Source of the DNA: Candidatus Faecousia faecipullorum
Lineage (GTDB): Bacteria; Bacillota; Clostridia; Oscillospirales; Oscillospiraceae
Reading direction: 5' to 3'
DNA length: 8,985 nucleotides
NCBI GenBank assembly: GCA_018710805.1
Contig: DVJG01000170.1
Location: forward strand, 1-8,985
The notes under the pieces were generated by a model. That model saw only the letters and a list, made by a program, of their open reading frames with translations. It was not told the origin of the DNA and searched no databases. Position numbers and translations under genes: made by a program. This document shows positions 1 through 7,190 of this stretch, in pieces. Position 1 is the stretch's first letter; each line of letters starts with the position of its first letter.

Positions 1-1
1 G

Positions 2-787
2 CTTCCTTTTGTTCAGGGGGCCAAAACCATAAAATATATCCATGGTGATGCAGCCAATAGCAGTGTCTTTCGAGAGGTTGCACAAAATAAAGCGTTACTG
101 GATCGCTATGACCGGATTATTTGCGTATCCAAGGAGACACGCGATTCCTTCCGAGAGGTAAGCGGCTTGGGAGACAAAGTTCAGACGTGCTATAACCCTT
201 TGTACAGTGAGCAAGTACGGCAGCTGGCTCAAGAGCCAGTTAAATTGCCGGAGGGGGCACCGCTTCTGTGTGCAGTAGGACGGCTGGCGGAGCAGAAGGC
301 GTTTGAACGACTGATTCTAATTCATAAAGACCTGCTGATGCAGGGTATTCAGCACAATCTTGTAATTGTCGGCGATGGACCGGATCGTGAGTTTTTGAAG
401 CGGCTGATCCGTGCTACAGGAACAGAAAAGACTGTGACATTGGCTGGATATCAGAGTAATCCCTATCCATATATGAAAAACTGCAGATTCCTGGTGAGTT
501 CTTCCTTGCACGAAGGCCTCCCAGTGATTGCTATGGAGGGACTGTCTCTGGGGATTCCAATTGTGGCGCCGATTCCATCGGTGGCCGAGGCATTTGGAGA
601 TGCGTTCTGCGGCTTAATTACGGATAATACCATGGAGGCTTTGGAAGAAGGCATCCGTAAGATGCTGACGGATGAGGAGCTTTATGCCCGAGCAAAGGCC
701 GGTGCACAACAACGCAGCAATTTCTTTGATGGCAAGCAAATGGTCAGAGAGACTGAGGCAATGCTCTTGGATGTGCTTGGGAAATAG
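2..787 (+). CDS. GT4-family glycosyltransferase, 5' truncated by window edge
   Basis: The reading frame is open from the first complete codon at position 2 to the TAG at 785-787, giving 261 visible residues. A TTG at 167 is only an internal leucine. GT4 enzymes are usually about 360-380 residues, so roughly the first 100 or more are missing. Visible are the end of the N-terminal Rossmann domain (KYIHGDAANS, then RYDRIICVSKETRDSF), followed by the donor-binding C-terminal domain. That domain has the start strand AVGRLAEQKAF (residues 91-101), VIVGDGPD (121-128) and the E-x7-E motif in HEGLPVIAMEG (E171 and E179), which contacts the nucleotide-sugar donor in GT4 retaining enzymes. The predicted role is cytoplasmic transfer of a sugar from a nucleotide donor to a lipid-linked glycan. 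The donor and acceptor cannot be read from the sequence. It is the first visible gene of the operon; the next gene starts 20 nt downstream. The family call is firm. Confidence 0.93.
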   Translation, partial: LPFVQGAKTIKYIHGDAANSSVFREVAQNKALLDRYDRIICVSKETRDSFREVSGLGDKVQTCYNPLYSEQVRQLAQEPVKLPEGAPLLCAVGRLAEQKAFERLILIHKDLLMQGIQHNLVIVGDGPDREFLKRLIRATGTEKTVTLAGYQSNPYPYMKNCRFLVSSSLHEGLPVIAMEGLSLGIPIVAPIPSVAEAFGDAFCGLITDNTMEALEEGIRKMLTDEELYARAKAGAQQRSNFFDGKQMVRETEAMLLDVLGK

Positions 788-807
788 AATTTTTCGGAGG
801 TAAAACC

Positions 808-1806
808 ATGGCTCAGACCGGCATCATCGTCCCGGTATATAATGCAGAAACCTTTCTCAGCCGCTGCGTGGACAGCATCCTCTGCCAGAGCAATGAAGAT
901 TATACCCTGATTTTGGTGGATGATGAAAGTCCTGACGGCTCAGGGGCCATTTGTGATGCGTATGCCGAAAAAGATAAGCGTATCAAAGTCATTCACCAGA
1001 AGAACGGTGGTGCTGCTGCAGCCAGAAATGCCGGAATGGATTATGCACTGAAAAATTGCGGCTGTCAATGGCTGACATTTGTTGACAGCGATGACTGGGT
1101 GGAGCCGAACTATCTGAAAACCCTGTATGATGCTGCCATAGGAAACGGGTGTAAGATGAGTGCTTGCGGCTTTTATGAAACCACTGGGGAATCTCATCTT
1201 GCAACAGAAGAGTGGCCCGTAGAGCTTATGAGCGCAAAAGCGTATTTCTGCGGAAAAATCCACAAGAGCCTGACCTATGGTCCCTGTAATAAGCTCTACC
1301 ATCGGTCCATACTGGAAAATCTGCGATTTCCAACAGGGAAGTGCGTGGAGGATGAATACTTCATATATCGGGCGATTTTTGCGGCAGGGACCCTGGCAGT
1401 GACGATGGCTCCGCTTTATGCCTACTATAGTCACCCATCCAGCTTTACAAGAAGCGACTGGTCCCCTAAACGCCTGGATGCCTGGGACGCCTATGAAGAG
1501 CAGCTTGCCTATTTTAAGGGCCTGGGGGATGGGGAACTGGTTCGTTTCCGTTACCGGGGATATTTGGAAAATGCCATGGTCAACTGGAAGGCCGCCAGCG
1601 AGAATCTGCCGAAGGATGCGCCTGTGCTCCGGCAGATGAAAAAACGCATCCGAAGCCTGCTTAGACGGGCGTGGAAGGACGGCTGCCTGGACTATTGGAT
1701 TGACCATGAGATTTTAAGTACATTCCGGCCCCTGTGGACCCGGGGCTACTGCTTTTATTGGGAAACATTGCAGAATATCCGAAGGAGATTTCCATGGCTA
1801 CAGTAA
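808..1806 (+). CDS. GT2-family glycosyltransferase (copy A)
   Basis: This 332-residue protein has a classic GT-A fold GT2 start: IIVPVYNAETFL (residues 6-17), then LVDDESPDG (37-45), AAARNAG (70-76) and the metal/nucleotide-binding FVDSDDW (DSD at 93-95). An acidic pair in CVEDEYF (E181-D182) sits where the catalytic base of bacterial inverting GT2 enzymes lies. The NKLYHRSI motif (161-168) is shared with copies C and D. The basic, aromatic C-terminus suggests peripheral membrane contact. There is no membrane segment. Predicted role: cytoplasmic sugar transfer onto a growing lipid-linked oligosaccharide, specificity unknown. The ATG at 808 is chosen because GGAGG lies at 796-800 with 7-nt spacing. 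Its last 13 nt overlap the next gene. By full-length features it is closest to copy C: both have a PLYAY stretch followed by ITRS/FTRS and a W-(S/T)-P-(K/R)-R-(L/M)-D-A block. Sampled GC (about 48%) is lower than in copy C. Confidence 0.95.
   Translation: MAQTGIIVPVYNAETFLSRCVDSILCQSNEDYTLILVDDESPDGSGAICDAYAEKDKRIKVIHQKNGGAAAARNAGMDYALKNCGCQWLTFVDSDDWVEPNYLKTLYDAAIGNGCKMSACGFYETTGESHLATEEWPVELMSAKAYFCGKIHKSLTYGPCNKLYHRSILENLRFPTGKCVEDEYFIYRAIFAAGTLAVTMAPLYAYYSHPSSFTRSDWSPKRLDAWDAYEEQLAYFKGLGDGELVRFRYRGYLENAMVNWKAASENLPKDAPVLRQMKKRIRSLLRRAWKDGCLDYWIDHEILSTFRPLWTRGYCFYWETLQNIRRRFPWLQ
1781..1787 (+). promoter_or_regulatory. Ribosome binding site deciding the start of GT2 copy B
   Basis: GAAGGAG lies six bases before the ATG at 1794, inside the 3' end of the preceding gene. 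An upstream in-frame GTG at 1734 has no comparable site and would add 20 residues with no match to the sibling enzymes, so the ATG at 1794 is preferred. Confidence 0.8.
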
Positions 1807-2765
1807 GCGTCATTGTTCCGGTGTATCAGGCGGAGCGCTATCTTTCCGCCTGTGTGGAGAGCATTCTGCAGCAGAGCTTCCAGGATTTTGAGATCATTCT
1901 GGTAGACGACGGCAGTCCCGACGGCAGCGGAAAAATCTGTGACGAATATGCGGAAAAGGAACCACGTATTCGGGTCATACACCAGGAAAACCAGGGACAG
2001 GCCGCGGCACGAAACCACGCCTTGACCATGGCCCAGGGAAGCTTCCTGTGCTTCGTAGACAGCGATGATTTGATTCATCCCCAGATGCTGGAGCTTCTGT
2101 ATGGCGCCCTGGAGAAAAGCGGAGCGCCCATGGCCATGTGTCAGATGCTGGAAAGAGCGGAATGTCCAGAGGACTTTGACCGCAACAGGGAGCCTCAGTG
2201 GCAGGTATTCTCCATGGACGAAAACACCCTGCTTACCCTCTACGACCGGGAGGAATACCCCGGATGGGTGGGGTGCGCCAAGCTCATCCGAAAAGACATC
2301 GTGGAGCGTTACCCCTTCACCCCCGGGCGGGTGTATGAGGACAACGAAGCGGTGTGCCGCTGGCTGATTGCTGCCGGGAGGCTTGCATGGACCCGGGAAG
2401 CGCTGTATTTTTACCGCACCAATCCGGACAGCACCACCCAAAGAAAATTCAGCCTGAAAAAGCTGGACTACCTTTGGGCCCTTCGGAGCATCATAAGGTT
2501 TTATCATAGCCTGGGCTACAAAAAACTCCGGGAGCGCTTCTGCGACCGCTACGCCGAGGCTGTGTACCACAGCTATTGGGCCGCCAAAGATGAACTTCAC
2601 GAGCTGGCTGCCGCAGAGCAGATTCAAAAAGACGCCAGAAAACTCTTTGGATTGGGAGGCGTGCCCATGACGCAAAGACAGTTTGAAAGGCTGGCAGATA
2701 TCCTATACCCCAGACTGGGGCGGCTCTATGGAGTCCTCAGCCGAAGAAAGGGTGATCACCAGTGA
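1794..2765 (+). CDS. GT2-family glycosyltransferase (copy B, divergent acceptor half)
   Basis: This 323-residue protein starts MATVSVIVPVYQ, matching the sibling enzymes. Its donor half has LVDDGSPDGSG (37-47), AAARNHA (70-76) and FVDSDDL (DSD at 89-91). The likely catalytic acidic pair is in RVYEDNEA (E182-D183). The middle differs from copies A, C and D: the NKLY motif is replaced by AKLIRKDIV (162-170), and the PLYAY segment reads ALYFYRTNPDSTT. This suggests a different acceptor or a separate branch of GT2. Predicted cytoplasmic enzyme of glycan assembly; sugar and linkage unknown. The start overlaps the previous gene by 13 nt, and the stop overlaps the GTG of the next gene by 4 nt. Such overlaps favour coupled translation. 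Sampled GC is about 50-60%. Confidence 0.94.
   Translation: MATVSVIVPVYQAERYLSACVESILQQSFQDFEIILVDDGSPDGSGKICDEYAEKEPRIRVIHQENQGQAAARNHALTMAQGSFLCFVDSDDLIHPQMLELLYGALEKSGAPMAMCQMLERAECPEDFDRNREPQWQVFSMDENTLLTLYDREEYPGWVGCAKLIRKDIVERYPFTPGRVYEDNEAVCRWLIAAGRLAWTREALYFYRTNPDSTTQRKFSLKKLDYLWALRSIIRFYHSLGYKKLRERFCDRYAEAVYHSYWAAKDELHELAAAEQIQKDARKLFGLGGVPMTQRQFERLADILYPRLGRLYGVLSRRKGDHQ
2747..2757 (+). promoter_or_regulatory. Extended Shine-Dalgarno before the GTG start of the GT32 gene
   Basis: AAAGGGTGATC resembles the full complement of the 16S rRNA 3' end (consensus AAAGGAGGTGATC) with two bases missing. It ends four bases before the GTG at 2762. This supports the GTG as the real start despite its 4-nt overlap with the previous stop. 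The site lies inside the coding sequence of GT2 copy B. Confidence 0.6.
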
Positions 2766-3532
2766 GCATTCCCAAAATTATCCACTACTGCTGGTTCGGC
2801 GGAAAGGAAAAGCCGGAGCTGGCTGTAAAGTGCCTGAAAAGCTGGAGAAAACACTGCCCGGACTACGAAATCAAAGAGTGGAACGAACATACTTTTAACC
2901 TCGCAGACGTTCCGCCCTACGTCAAAGAAGCCCTGGAAGAAAAACGCTGGGCCTTTGTGTCGGACTATGTGCGTCTGCGGGTCCTGGTGGAAGAGGGCGG
3001 CGTGTACATGGACACAGATGTGGAAGTTCTGCGTTCTCTGGACCCCTTCCTGCACCACACCGCCTTTGCAGGCTTTGAGGCGGAGACCCGCGTCCAGACA
3101 GGGCTCCTCGCCTGTGAACCGGGGTTCCCGCTGTTCCGGGAATTTCTCTCCTATTACGATACCGCGTCCTTCCGCCTTCCGGACGGCAGCCTCAACACCA
3201 CCACCAACGTCACGGTGCTCACCAATCTGTGCCGGGAGCGGGGACTGAGATTCGACGACACCCTTCAAACCGTAGCGGGGCTCACAGTCTATCCCCGGAC
3301 GTATTTCTGCCCTGTGGACTATGGCACCATGAAGCTGAAAAAGACCCGCAAGACCCGGGTTATCCACTGGTTCTCCGGGAGCTGGCACACGGAGCAGGAG
3401 CTGCAGGCCCTGGAAGCAGAACGCCTGCGTCAAAAAAAAGAACGGCAGAGCGAACTTCGGTATTCGCTGGGCCGGAAACTTTTCGGCGAAAAAGGGTATG
3501 ATAAACTAAAATCCATTTTGAAACGGCATTGA
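2762..3532 (+). CDS. GT32-family glycosyltransferase with DXD sugar-binding region
   Basis: This 256-residue protein opens with IPKIIHYCWFGG (residues 3-14), the hallmark start of bacterial capsule-type GT32 enzymes (Gly_transf_sug / Och1-like). It continues with SDYVRLRVLVEEGG and YMDTDVEV, where D84-T85-D86 is the DXD metal and nucleotide-sugar site. A late HWFSGSW (H202 to W208) matches the conserved H-x-x-x-x-S-W element of the family. The tail is rich in K, R, E and Q and likely helical, ending in a basic stretch. GT32 enzymes are retaining and often transfer hexoses such as mannose, galactose or glucose; the sugar here is not predictable. The GTG start overlaps the previous stop by 4 nt and has a good ribosome binding site. 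It sits between two pairs of GT2 genes, so it probably adds one residue of the same glycan. No signal peptide or membrane span is seen. Confidence 0.93.
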   Translation: MSIPKIIHYCWFGGKEKPELAVKCLKSWRKHCPDYEIKEWNEHTFNLADVPPYVKEALEEKRWAFVSDYVRLRVLVEEGGVYMDTDVEVLRSLDPFLHHTAFAGFEAETRVQTGLLACEPGFPLFREFLSYYDTASFRLPDGSLNTTTNVTVLTNLCRERGLRFDDTLQTVAGLTVYPRTYFCPVDYGTMKLKKTRKTRVIHWFSGSWHTEQELQALEAERLRQKKERQSELRYSLGRKLFGEKGYDKLKSILKRH

Positions 3533-3541
3533 GGAAAGGGG
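3531..3541 (+). promoter_or_regulatory. Purine-rich ribosome binding site of GT2 copy C
   Basis: GAGGAAAGGGG begins within the stop codon of the GT32 gene. Its GGGG end lies seven bases before the ATG at 3549; its GAGG end lies eight bases before the ATG at 3543. Both starts are therefore possible. The later one gives MAKISVIVPVY, matching the N-termini of the sibling enzymes. Confidence 0.55.
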
Positions 3542-3548
3542 AATGGTC

Positions 3549-4532
3549 ATGGCCAAGATCAGCGTTATCGTTCCGGTTTATAAGGTGGAAGCGTATCTGC
3601 ACCGCTGTGTGGAGAGTATTTTCGCGCAGACCTTCGAGGACTACGAGCTGATTTTGGTGGACGACGGAAGCCCTGACCGCTGTGGTGAGATCTGCGAGGA
3701 ATACGCCCGGAAGGACAGCCGGGCTGTGGTCCTCCACCGGGAGAACGGTGGTCTATCTGCCGCAAGAAACACGGGCATCGATTGGGCTATGGAAAACAGC
3801 GACAGCCAGTGGCTGGCCTTTGTGGACAGTGACGACTGGGTTGCGCCTGGGTATCTGGAACTGCTTTATAAGGCAGTCAGCGAAACAGGGTGCAGACTTG
3901 CCGCCTGCGGCCTAGCGTGGACGGCGGGGGAGCCCTTGCCGCCCGTGGGAAAGGTGACCATTCAAACCCTGGGAGCGTCGGAATACTACTGCAGCCAAGA
4001 GATTCACGGAGGCATCACTGCCACGGCCTGGAATAAGCTCTACCACAAATCCCTTTTTTCCAACCTGCGCTATCCCCAAGGAAAGCTCCACGAAGATGAA
4101 TTCACCACCTACCGGGCAGTTTTTCTGGCAGAGCAGGTGGCGGTGGTGGACGTACCCCTCTATGCCTATTTCCAGAATGACAGCGGCATTACGCGTTCCC
4201 CCTGGACGCCCCGGCGAATGGACGCTCTGGAGGCCACGGAAAATCAAATCGCCTTTTCCCGGGAAATCGAGGACCAGGCGTTTCTGCAAAAGGCATTGAA
4301 AGACTATATTCACAACGTCCTGCGCCAGATGGGGCAAGCGGAAAAGGATCCGGCCTACCACAGCTATGCGGCAGTTCTGCGGCGGAAGCTCCGCTGGGGA
4401 CTGCGGCAGTGCCGCAAAGCGGGGATGTTCCGGGTGATTCCTACCTTCACCTGGGCCTACGAGCCTGCCTATCCCTGTAAACCTCTGTGGTGGCTTGTGG
4501 GCAAGTGGGAAGCCTGGAGGAATGAAAAATGA
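3549..4532 (+). CDS. GT2-family glycosyltransferase (copy C)
   Basis: From the ATG at 3549 the protein has 327 residues; an in-frame ATG at 3543 would add two. Motifs in order are ISVIVPVYK (4-12), LVDDGSPDRCG (37-47), SAARNTG (70-76), AFVDSDDW (DSD at 93-95), WNKLYHKSL (161-169) and the acidic pair of LHEDEF (E182-D183). The C-terminus is rich in tryptophan and basic residues (for example KPLWWLVGKWEAW), suggesting that the soluble enzyme docks on the membrane. It resembles copy A over its whole length, including PLYAY followed by ITRSPWTPRRMDA. In its N-terminal half it also shares a DNA stretch with copy D. Predicted inverting transferase acting in the cytoplasm on a lipid-linked glycan; donor unknown. 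The gap to the GT32 gene is 16 nt. The stop overlaps the next ATG (ATGA, 4 nt). Sampled GC is near 60%. Confidence 0.95.
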   Translation: MAKISVIVPVYKVEAYLHRCVESIFAQTFEDYELILVDDGSPDRCGEICEEYARKDSRAVVLHRENGGLSAARNTGIDWAMENSDSQWLAFVDSDDWVAPGYLELLYKAVSETGCRLAACGLAWTAGEPLPPVGKVTIQTLGASEYYCSQEIHGGITATAWNKLYHKSLFSNLRYPQGKLHEDEFTTYRAVFLAEQVAVVDVPLYAYFQNDSGITRSPWTPRRMDALEATENQIAFSREIEDQAFLQKALKDYIHNVLRQMGQAEKDPAYHSYAAVLRRKLRWGLRQCRKAGMFRVIPTFTWAYEPAYPCKPLWWLVGKWEAWRNEK

Positions 4533-5506
4533 AAGATGTGATATCCGTCGTTGTCCCGGTGTACAACGTTGCCGCCTATCTTCCTGCATGCCTGGACAGC
4601 ATTCTGGCTCAAGACTATGAAAACCTGGAAATCCTGCTCATTGACGACGGCTCTACGGACGCTTCCGGAGAGATCTGCGACGAGTATGCCCGGAAGGACA
4701 GCCGCATCCAGGTCATCCACCAGAAAAACGCCGGCGCCGCCGCGGCAAAAAACGCAGGTTTGCGGGCCGCAACAGGGAAATACCTGAACTTTGTGGACAG
4801 CGACGACTATTTAGAACCCGGGGCCTACGGCTATATGGTGCGTGTTCTGGAAGAAACGGGCGCAGATGCCGCCCAGTTTGCCTTCCGGGAGGTCTATCGG
4901 AATCGGGAGGAAGTGCGTGTTCCCTGCACGAAGCGGGAAATTCTGGACAGCAAAAGCTACTTATGCCGTTTTCCCAAGGATTGGACCTGCTCCCTGCTGT
5001 GGAATAAGCTCTACAGACGCGCCCTGTATGACGGGGTGTTTTTTGAGGAAGGACATAAGATTGACGACGAATATTTTACCTATCAGGGATTTTTGAAGCC
5101 TTGTCGGGTGGCCTGTGACGGGCGCGTTGTCTACAACTATCGCAAGCGTGCCTCCGGCGTAATGAACACCCCGGAGGCGGCGGAGCGGCGGATTTTTGAT
5201 AGACTGGACGCCATTGAAAAGCGGCGGGAGAAGGTCCTCTCTGTCTACCCGGACCTGCGGCGGCTCTTTGACGAGACCTATCTGGACGCCATCTGGTATC
5301 TTTCCGAAACCCCCGGATGCGGGGAAGAAACCATTGCCTTTCTGAAACGCCGTCTGAAAAAATATCTTACTACCTGGGGCAATGCCTTTCCGCCCAGATA
5401 TCTATGGAAGCTATTGTGGCACCTCTGGGCCACCGATACGGCAGCCCTGGCGGAGGACTGCAGAAAAAAGCAGGAGCAACGGAACCTGCAAGACTATTTT
5501 TCCTGA
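4529..5506 (+). CDS. GT2-family glycosyltransferase (copy D)
   Basis: This 325-residue protein begins MKDVISVVVPVYN. GT2 motifs are LIDDGSTDASG (37-47), AAAKNAG (71-77), NFVDSDDY (DSD at 90-92), LWNKLYRRAL (158-167) and the acidic KIDDEYF (D179-D180-E181). The start is fixed by GGAGG at 4516-4520, eight bases before the ATG at 4529; the ATG at 4522 is in another frame. The 4-nt ATGA overlap with copy C indicates coupled translation. The C-terminal third has many charged residues and lacks the ITRS/FTRS block of copies A and C, instead reading NYRKRASGVMNT, so its acceptor may differ. Predicted cytoplasmic enzyme of glycan assembly, specificity unknown. It is the last soluble transferase of the operon; the membrane enzyme follows after 21 nt. 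Confidence 0.95.
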   Translation: MKDVISVVVPVYNVAAYLPACLDSILAQDYENLEILLIDDGSTDASGEICDEYARKDSRIQVIHQKNAGAAAAKNAGLRAATGKYLNFVDSDDYLEPGAYGYMVRVLEETGADAAQFAFREVYRNREEVRVPCTKREILDSKSYLCRFPKDWTCSLLWNKLYRRALYDGVFFEEGHKIDDEYFTYQGFLKPCRVACDGRVVYNYRKRASGVMNTPEAAERRIFDRLDAIEKRREKVLSVYPDLRRLFDETYLDAIWYLSETPGCGEETIAFLKRRLKKYLTTWGNAFPPRYLWKLLWHLWATDTAALAEDCRKKQEQRNLQDYFS

Positions 5507-5527
5507 AAGCGAAAGGAAAAACGACCT

Positions 5528-7063
5528 ATGAGCAAGTTGAAAATCGCAGACCGTCTCCCAAAACCAGTGAAACTGGCGGCCATCTCCGCTTTTATCTGCG
5601 GCATGGTCACCCACCTGTATGCCATCGTCAACAATCTCCACTGTGCTGATGACATTGCCCAGCAGCCAAGGGGCTATGGCACGGGTATTACCTCGGGAAG
5701 ATGGTTTTTGTCCCTTTTGGGCGACTTCATGGAATCAATCGGCGGGAATTATAACCTGCCCCTGGTGAACGGCATTTTATTTATTCTGGTGCTTGCCATT
5801 GCCGCAGGATTTCTGGTACATACCCTGGATATTCAGAAAAAAGCATCTGCCCTGTGGCTGGGAATGCTTTTTGTGGTATTCCCCACGGTGACAGTGACCA
5901 TGCTCTTCCGCTACACAACGGTGTACAACGGCCTTGCCGTGCTGTTTGCCGTGCTGGCGGCCTGGGTGCAGGAGAGAAGCAGATATGGCCTGCCCCTGTC
6001 GGCACTTTTCACGGCCCTGTCTTTGGGCATTTATCAGGCCTATGTACCCATTACCATTGGCGTCTTTGTACTCCTGCTGATCCGCAAAGCCATGCAGGAA
6101 GGGACGAAGGTCCGGGACCTGGTGAGAAAGGGGCTTTTCTACTGTGCTGCCCTGGTGCTGGGACTTCTCCTTTATTATCTTCTCCTGAAGCTCTCTCTCG
6201 TCTTGTACGGAACGGCCTTGAGCGAGTATCAGGGCATGAACAACATGGGAAAGCTGTCCCTGAGCGCCTTGCCGGAGCTCATAAAAGAAGCAATTGCCGG
6301 AGTCCTTTTCCTGCCAGTCAGGAATTACTGCGGCCTCAGCGGAATGCGTACAGTGAAGATCGCCTACCTTCTGATGGGAGGCGTGTCGGCGGTGCTCCTT
6401 TGCTATCTACTGCTGACGCGGGTTCGCCGCTGGGGCATGGCTGCCATGACGGGAATTCTGTGCCTTGCCTTTGTCGTCTCGGTGAATTTCATCGTCATTA
6501 TGTGCCCCGATGCCTGGATCTACACCATGATGGTCTACGGGTTCGTGATGATTCCGTTTTTCCCCATGGTTCTTCTGGAATGCCTGCCGGAAGCGCCTGG
6601 GCGGTATGCGGGGTTTGCCGGGAAACTGTGCGCCGGAGCCCTGGCGCTGCTGACGCTTTCCTACGCCTACGAAGCAAACATCGGCTATACCACCGTTTAT
6701 TTTGCCAATCGGCAGATGGAAAACTACTGCACGTCTCTGGTGACCCAGGTGCGCATGACGAAGGGCTTTACCCCGGAGAAAACCTGGGCCTTCATCGGAA
6801 AAATCGACGACCCGCTGCTGAACTGCCCCTGGCAGTATGAGATCCGATACTACGCCGAATTTACCGACGGTCTCCTGAACCGACCCAGTATGCACGAATG
6901 GATTCAAAATTACACCGGGTATCTGCCCCCGAAGCTCAGTGAGGAAGAATGTGCCGCCCTGGCGAAGACACCGGAGGTAAAGTCCATGCCCTGCTGGCCC
7001 AGCGAAGGGTCTATCAGGGTCATTGGAGATACCGTGGTACTCAAATTTGAGGAATTGCCCTAA
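5528..7063 (+). CDS. GtrII-like membrane glycosyltransferase (GT-C fold), operon copy
   Basis: This 511-residue polytopic protein has about ten hydrophobic segments up to near residue 380, then a tail of about 131 residues expected outside the cell. After the first hydrophobic stretch (about 14-34) the outer loop carries ADDI (D41-D42), the usual place of the GT-C catalytic acidic residues, followed by TSGRW (55-59). LVHTL, FPTVTVTM and LSLGIYQAY follow, all matched by the convergent gene on the other strand. The tail ends with MPCWPSEGS...IGDTVVLK. This fits the glucosyltransferase GtrII family, whose Shigella and Salmonella members add glucose from undecaprenyl-phosphate-glucose to O-antigen. 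Here the target would be a Gram-positive surface glycan, and the sugar need not be glucose. AAGGA at 5513-5517 precedes the ATG. It is the last gene of the operon; its stop lies 3 nt from the terminator stem. No GtrA or GtrB partner is in view. Confidence 0.85.
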   Translation: MSKLKIADRLPKPVKLAAISAFICGMVTHLYAIVNNLHCADDIAQQPRGYGTGITSGRWFLSLLGDFMESIGGNYNLPLVNGILFILVLAIAAGFLVHTLDIQKKASALWLGMLFVVFPTVTVTMLFRYTTVYNGLAVLFAVLAAWVQERSRYGLPLSALFTALSLGIYQAYVPITIGVFVLLLIRKAMQEGTKVRDLVRKGLFYCAALVLGLLLYYLLLKLSLVLYGTALSEYQGMNNMGKLSLSALPELIKEAIAGVLFLPVRNYCGLSGMRTVKIAYLLMGGVSAVLLCYLLLTRVRRWGMAAMTGILCLAFVVSVNFIVIMCPDAWIYTMMVYGFVMIPFFPMVLLECLPEAPGRYAGFAGKLCAGALALLTLSYAYEANIGYTTVYFANRQMENYCTSLVTQVRMTKGFTPEKTWAFIGKIDDPLLNCPWQYEIRYYAEFTDGLLNRPSMHEWIQNYTGYLPPKLSEEECAALAKTPEVKSMPCWPSEGSIRVIGDTVVLKFEELP

Positions 7064-7066
7064 ACA

Positions 7067-7108
7067 AAACAACGCCGCTCAGGGAATGCTCCCGGAGCGG
7101 CGTTGTTT
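7067..7108. terminator. Bidirectional intrinsic terminator between convergent genes
   Basis: A perfect 14-bp stem pairs 7067-7080 with 7095-7108 (AACAACGCCGCTC against GAGCGGCGTTGTT is its core). Inside it, after an A/G mismatch, a 4-bp stem pairs 7082-7085 with 7090-7093 and is capped by ATGC. On the + strand the stem runs into TTGTTTGT. On the - strand it runs out into GTTGTTTTGTTTA. Both sides are thus T-rich after a GC-rich core, fitting termination of both transcripts. The T tracts are interrupted by G, so efficiency is uncertain. The stem almost touches both stop codons. Confidence 0.88.
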
Positions 7109-7109
7109 G

Positions 7110-7190
7110 TCAGTCGGACAGCTTTACAACAAAGGTATCTCCAATCATTTTCATGGAGCCGGAATAGGGGTAACAGGGCATTTCGGCAAA
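7110..7190 (-). repeat. Duplicated 81-nt 3' coding block, copy 1
   Basis: This block encodes the last 26 residues plus stop of the complete minus-strand GtrII-like gene. It aligns without gaps to 8686-8766 with four differences, all synonymous. Similarity falls off abruptly beyond 7190. Confidence 0.9.

Noticed and set aside
167..169. TTG at 167 as the start of a short 206-residue glycosyltransferase.
   Set aside because: The same frame is open to the window edge and encodes recognisable GT4 sequence upstream, so the codon is internal.
922..948. GT2 copy A has VDDES in place of the more common VDDGS, a possible inactivating change.
   Set aside because: Glutamate at this position occurs in many intact GT2 enzymes, and the DSD and later acidic pair are present, so loss of activity is not supported.
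940..2675. Two long minus-strand open frames (940-1707, 255 codons; 1755-2675, about 306 codons) opposite GT2 copies A and B.
   Set aside because: They mirror the whole coding region of clear GT2 genes, have no convincing ribosome binding site or domain, and arise from the codon bias of the real strand.
2751..2760. Perfect 10-bp palindrome GGTGATCACC, possibly an operator.
   Set aside because: It lies within coding DNA and overlaps the ribosome binding site of the GT32 gene. A short palindrome containing GATC is expected by chance and nothing else suggests a regulator site.
1755..4720. Antisense frames opposite GT2 copies B, C and D that resemble each other (segments like VVYQND, VHQNQL and VNEQDF), suggesting a small protein family.
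   Set aside because: The resemblance is the reverse complement of the conserved GT2 N-terminus read in the same phase in each copy, so it does not indicate a real antisense gene family.
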